Source: Blastomussa wellsi (Eukaryota; Cnidaria; Anthozoa; Scleractinia; Plerogyridae). Taken from it: a DNA stretch of 64,000 nt. The position numbers were made by a program, and so were the translations under genes. The stretch is from the NCBI GenBank assembly GCA_947652115.1, contig OX393562.1, positions 10,447,567 through 10,511,566 of the forward strand. The letters run 5' to 3'. Under the pieces are notes generated by a model. It saw nothing but the letters and a program-made list of their open reading frames with translations, was not told the origin of the DNA and did no database searches. This document shows, piece by piece, positions 60,348 to 64,000 of this stretch (position 1 is the first letter of the stretch; every line of letters starts with the position of its first letter).

Positions 60348-63300
60348 AACTTCATTTTTTGCTAAACCATTTCAGCGATGTTTTCGTGACGGCGCCACTG
60401 CGGGACCATTTGCGCGTTAATTTCAGACGATTCGGCAAACCTTCATAAAATTCAAGTTTTTTGCCTTTCGTAAAATTTCATTTTTCGCTAAAAAATTTCG
60501 GCTACGGCAAATCGCTGAAAAGGCAATCTTTTCGTGAGGTCGCCACTGCAGGAACATTTGCGCGTTAATTTCAGCCGATTCAGGAAACCTTCAAAAAAAT
60601 CAAGTTTTTGCCCTTCGTAAAATTTCAGCTTTTGCTAAAAAAGTTTTTGCTTCCGCGAATCGCTGAAAAAGCGATTTTTTCGTGACGGCGCAACTGCTGG
60701 AACATTTGCGTCTTAATTTCAGACGATTCGGCAAACCTTCCTAAAAATCAAGTTTTTGGTATTCCGTAAAATTTCATTTCTTGCTAAAAAATCTCGCCTA
60801 CCGCGAATCGCTGAAAAGGCGATATTTTCTTGACGACGCCACTACGGGAAAATTGGCGCGTTAATTTCAGCCGATTCAGCAAACCTTCCAAAAATCAAGA
60901 TTTCAGCCTTCCGTAAAATTTCATTTTCTGCTAAAAAATTTTTGCTTCCGCGAATCGCTGAAAACGCGATGTTTTCGTGACGGCGCCACTCCGGGAACAT
61001 TTGCGCCTTAATTTCAAACTATTCGGCAATCCTCCAAAAGAATCAAGTTTTTGGCCTTGCGTAAACTTTCATTTTTTGCTAAAAAATTTTGGCTTCCGCC
61101 AATCGCTGAAAGAGCGATGTTTTCGGGACGGCGCCACTGCGGGAACATTTGCGCGTTAATTTCAAACGATTGGCAAACCTTAAAAAAAATCAAGTTTTTG
61201 GCCTTCTGTAAAATTTCATTTTTTGCTAAAAAATTTCCGCTACCGCGAATCGCTGGAAAGGCGATGTTTTCGTGAGGTCCCAACTGCGGGACCATTTTCA
61301 CTGTGGGAACACTTCCAAAAATCAAGTTTTTGGCCTTCCGTAAAATTTCGGCTACCGCGAATCGATGAAAAGGCGATGTTTTCGTGACGGCGACACTTCG
61401 TTAACATTTGTGCCTTTATTTCAGCCGATTCGTCAAACCTTCAAAAAATAAAGTTTTTGGCCTTCCGTGAAACTTCATTTTTTGCTAAAACATTTCAGCG
61501 ATGTTTTCGTGACGGCGCCACTGCGGGACCATTTGCGCGTTAATTTCAGACGATTCGGCAAACCTTCATAAAATCCAAGTTTTTTGCCTTTCGTAAAATT
61601 TCATTTTTCGCTAAAAAATTTCGGCTACGGCAAATCGCTGAAAAGGCAATCTTTTCGTGAGGTCGCCACTGCAGGAACATTTGCGCGTTAATTTCAGCCG
61701 ATTCAGGAAACCTGGCCTTGTGTAAAAGTTCATTTTCTTCTAAAAAATTTCCTCAACCGCAAATGCCTGAAAAGGCGATGTTTTCGCGGCGGCGCAACTA
61801 CAGGGACATCTGCGCTTTGATTTCAGCCGATTCGGCAACCCTTCAAAAAAATCAAGTTGTTGGCCCTCCGCAAAATTTCATTTTTTGCGAAAAAACTTCG
61901 GGTACTGGGAATCGCTGATAACTTTACACGATTCGGCAAACCTTCCAAAAAACCAAGTTTTTACCTTCCGTAAAATTTAACTTTTTTCAAAAAATTTCGT
62001 CTACCGCGAATCGCTGCGCGACCACCAGAACATTTGCGCGTTAATTTCGGCCAATTTGGCAAACCTTCTAAAAAATCAAGTTTTTGGCCTTGTTTAAAAT
62101 TTCATTTTTCTATAAAAAAATTTCGTCAACTGCGAATCGCTGAAAACGCGATGTTTTCGCTGCGGCGCTGCTACGGGAACATTTGCGCGTTACTTTCAGC
62201 GGATTCGGCAAACCTTCCAAAAAAATCAAGTTTTTGGCCTTGCGTAAAAGCTCATTTTCTTCTAAAAAATTTCGTCAACCGCAAATGCCTGAAAAGGCGA
62301 TATTTTCGTGGCGGCGCAACTACAGGGACATTTGCGCTTTGATTTCAGCCGATTCGGCAACCCTTAAAAAAAATCAAGTTGTTGGCCCTCCGCAAAATTT
62401 CATTTTCCGCTAAAAAATTTCGGCTACGGAGAATCGCTGAAAAGGCAATGTCTTCGTGAGGTCGCCACTGCAGGAACATTTGCTCGATAATTTCAGCCGA
62501 TTCCGGAAACCTTCAAAAAAAACAACTTTTTGCCCTTCCGAAAATTTCAGTTTCTGTTAAAAAAATTTTGCTTCCGCGAATCGCTGAAAAAGCGATGTTT
62601 TCGTGACGGCGCCATTGCTGGAACATTTGCGCGTTAATTTCAGCTGATTCGGCAAACCTTCAAAAAAATCAAGTTTTTGCTCTTCGTAAAATTTCAGTTT
62701 CTGCTAAAAAATTTTTGCTTCCGCGAATCGCTGAAAAGGCGATCTTTTCGTAGCGGCCCCACTACCGGGACATTTGCGAGTTAATTTCAGCCGATTCGGC
62801 AAACCTTCCTAAAAATCAAGTTTTTTTGTCTTTCGTAAAATTTCATTTTTCGCTAAAAAATTTCTGCTACGGCGAATCGCTGAAAAGGCAATGTTTTCGT
62901 GAGGTCGCCACTGCAGGAACATTTGCGCGATAATTTCAGCCGATTCCGGAAACCTTAAAAAAAATCAACTTTTTGCCCTTCCGAAAATTTCAGTTTCTGC
63001 TAAAAAAATTTTGCTTCCGCGAATCGCTGAAAAAGCGATGTTTTCGTGACGGCGCCATTGCTGGAACATTTGCGCGTTAATTTCAGCTGATTCGGCAAAC
63101 CTTCCAACAAATCAAGTTTTTGGTATTCCGTAAAATTTCATTTTTAGCTAAAAAAATTTCGGCTACCGCCAATCGCTGAAAAAGCGATCTTTTCGTGACG
63201 GCGCCACTCCGGGAACATTTGCGCCTTAATTTCAAACTATTCGGCAATCCTCCAAAAGAATCAAGTTTTTGCCCTTCTGTAAAATTTCATTTTTTGCTAA

Positions 63301-63543
63301 AAAATTTCCGCTACTGCGAATCGCTGGAAAGGCGATGTTTTCGTGAGGTCCCCACTGCGGGACCATTTTCACTGTGGGAACACTTCCAAAAATCAAGTTT
63401 TTGGCCTTCCGTAAAATTTCGGCTACCGCGAATCGATGAAAAGGCGATGTTTTCGTGACGGCGACACTTCGTTAACATTTGTGCCTTTATTTCAGCCGAT
63501 TCGGCAAACCTTCAAAAAATAAAGTTTTTGGCCTTCCGTGAAA
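60348..63543. repeat. Satellite block SAT15 (3196 bp, type C)
   Basis: Full type C block with SAT13/14 markers and an empty-site junction at 61470-61472. A 1-bp deletion (AACGATTGGC near 61166) creates the longest open frame in the window (103 codons, minus strand) by chance. TTTTCGCGGCGG near 61785 is private. Confidence 0.92.
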
Positions 63544-64000
63544 AGACCAATTTATGCCCCCATAAATTGTAGTTAATGGACAACCAGGAGAATCATGTGT
63601 GTATTGCGTGACATGTAGCAAATAGGGTGGGATTTCACAAGCCAAAGTTTAATTCCACTCACGTGCCTCTATTGTGTAAGTTGCATGCTTTAGCCAATCA
63701 GAGTGTTTGAATTCACTGCCACTAAAGTTCAAGGGCAAAGTACACAGGCCTTGTGCTTTTTCATTCTGTTGCTTGAGCAGGCAAATTATCTGCCTGCTCC
63801 ATCTCAGTACAACTAATTTTCCCACCCTTCCCTCCCTATCTTGCTAGCATGTCGTTTGCTTTATGATTTATAATACACTATATTGCTTACCTACAAAACA
63901 AAAACAAAAAAAAACATTATTTTCCTAAGAAATATTGCGATGCTTGCTATATACAAGATGTTGCAGTTTGAGCCTCTGATGGGTATACCTGCAGTGTACC
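63544..64000. repeat. Non-satellite segment NS16 (right part cut by window edge)
   Basis: The left 457 bp of the segment, including the first and second hairpins, E-box, CCAAT motif and the AAAACAAAAAC A tract. It has a private TTTATAATACAC near 63870. The array continues beyond the window. Confidence 0.92.

Larger units (their letters stand above)
1..64000. repeat. Higher-order tandem repeat array spanning the window
   Basis: Fifteen complete head-to-tail units and one partial unit, all in the same orientation. The landmark CTATATTGC(T/C)TACCTAC recurs at 1, 3314, 6627, 11214, 14836, 19423, 23045, 27484, 32070, 36656, 41244, 45828, 50413, 55000, 59438 and 63878. Corresponding parts of units are nearly identical by eye, differing by scattered substitutions, homopolymer indels and a few large deletions. 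Each unit is one non-satellite segment (about 1.39 kb) followed by one satellite block (1.92, 2.24, 3.05 or 3.20 kb). No open frame exceeds 103 codons on either strand and none resembles a known protein. Array size and local homogenisation fit eukaryotic satellite heterochromatin. Centromere function cannot be read from sequence alone. Confidence 0.97.

Noticed and set aside
61014..61325. Longest open frame in the window (103 codons, minus strand)
   Set aside because: It exists only in unit 15 because of a 1-bp deletion near 61166. The same region in the other type C units is interrupted.
1..64000. Telomere repeats, rDNA, or known retroelement coding regions
   Set aside because: No short telomeric tandem, no conserved rRNA string, and no reverse transcriptase, integrase or transposase motif in any frame.

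Overview
This 64 kb window is one head-to-tail higher-order satellite array with no credible protein-coding gene, tRNA, rRNA, insertion sequence or CRISPR. It looks like eukaryotic heterochromatin (centromeric, pericentromeric or another large satellite block). The genome is probably an animal's, but I cannot name the species from sequence. The array runs off both ends of the window.

Layout. Taking base 1 as the phase, there are 15 complete units plus 123 bp of a sixteenth. Units start at 1, 3314, 6627, 11214, 14836, 19423, 23045, 27484, 32070, 36656, 41244, 45828, 50413, 55000, 59438 and 63878. Their lengths are 3313, 3313, 4587, 3622, 4587, 3622, 4439, 4586, 4586, 4588, 4584, 4585, 4587, 4438 and 4440 bp. 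Each unit has two parts. The first is a non-satellite segment (NS) of about 1.39 kb. It carries a 145-bp tandem duplication, an X-box-like near-palindrome, five tandem hairpin-forming 45-mers, perfect 9-bp hairpins, and CCAAT, E-box and AATAAA motifs. The second is a block (SAT) of 1.9-3.2 kb made of diverged monomers of about 148 bp. A monomer is a CpG-rich part plus an A-tract part, with a recurring dyad ATCGC-N7-GCGAT.

Families. Units 1-2 form type A (3313 bp). Units 3-6 form type B, as 4587+3622 pairs repeated as an 8209-bp super-repeat. Units 7-15 form type C, about 4586 bp, with three single-step length variants. The length classes are explained by exact unequal-recombination scars of 965 bp, about 1124 bp, about 148 bp and 145 bp.

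Origin. From unit 3 on, except in units 4 and 6, each SAT block contains an uninterrupted copy of the satellite junction that the NS segment splits elsewhere. This looks like an empty site next to filled sites. It suggests the 1.39 kb segment inserted into a satellite monomer and was then amplified with it. All short ORFs (103 aa or less) are by-products of satellite sequence and are not annotated as genes.
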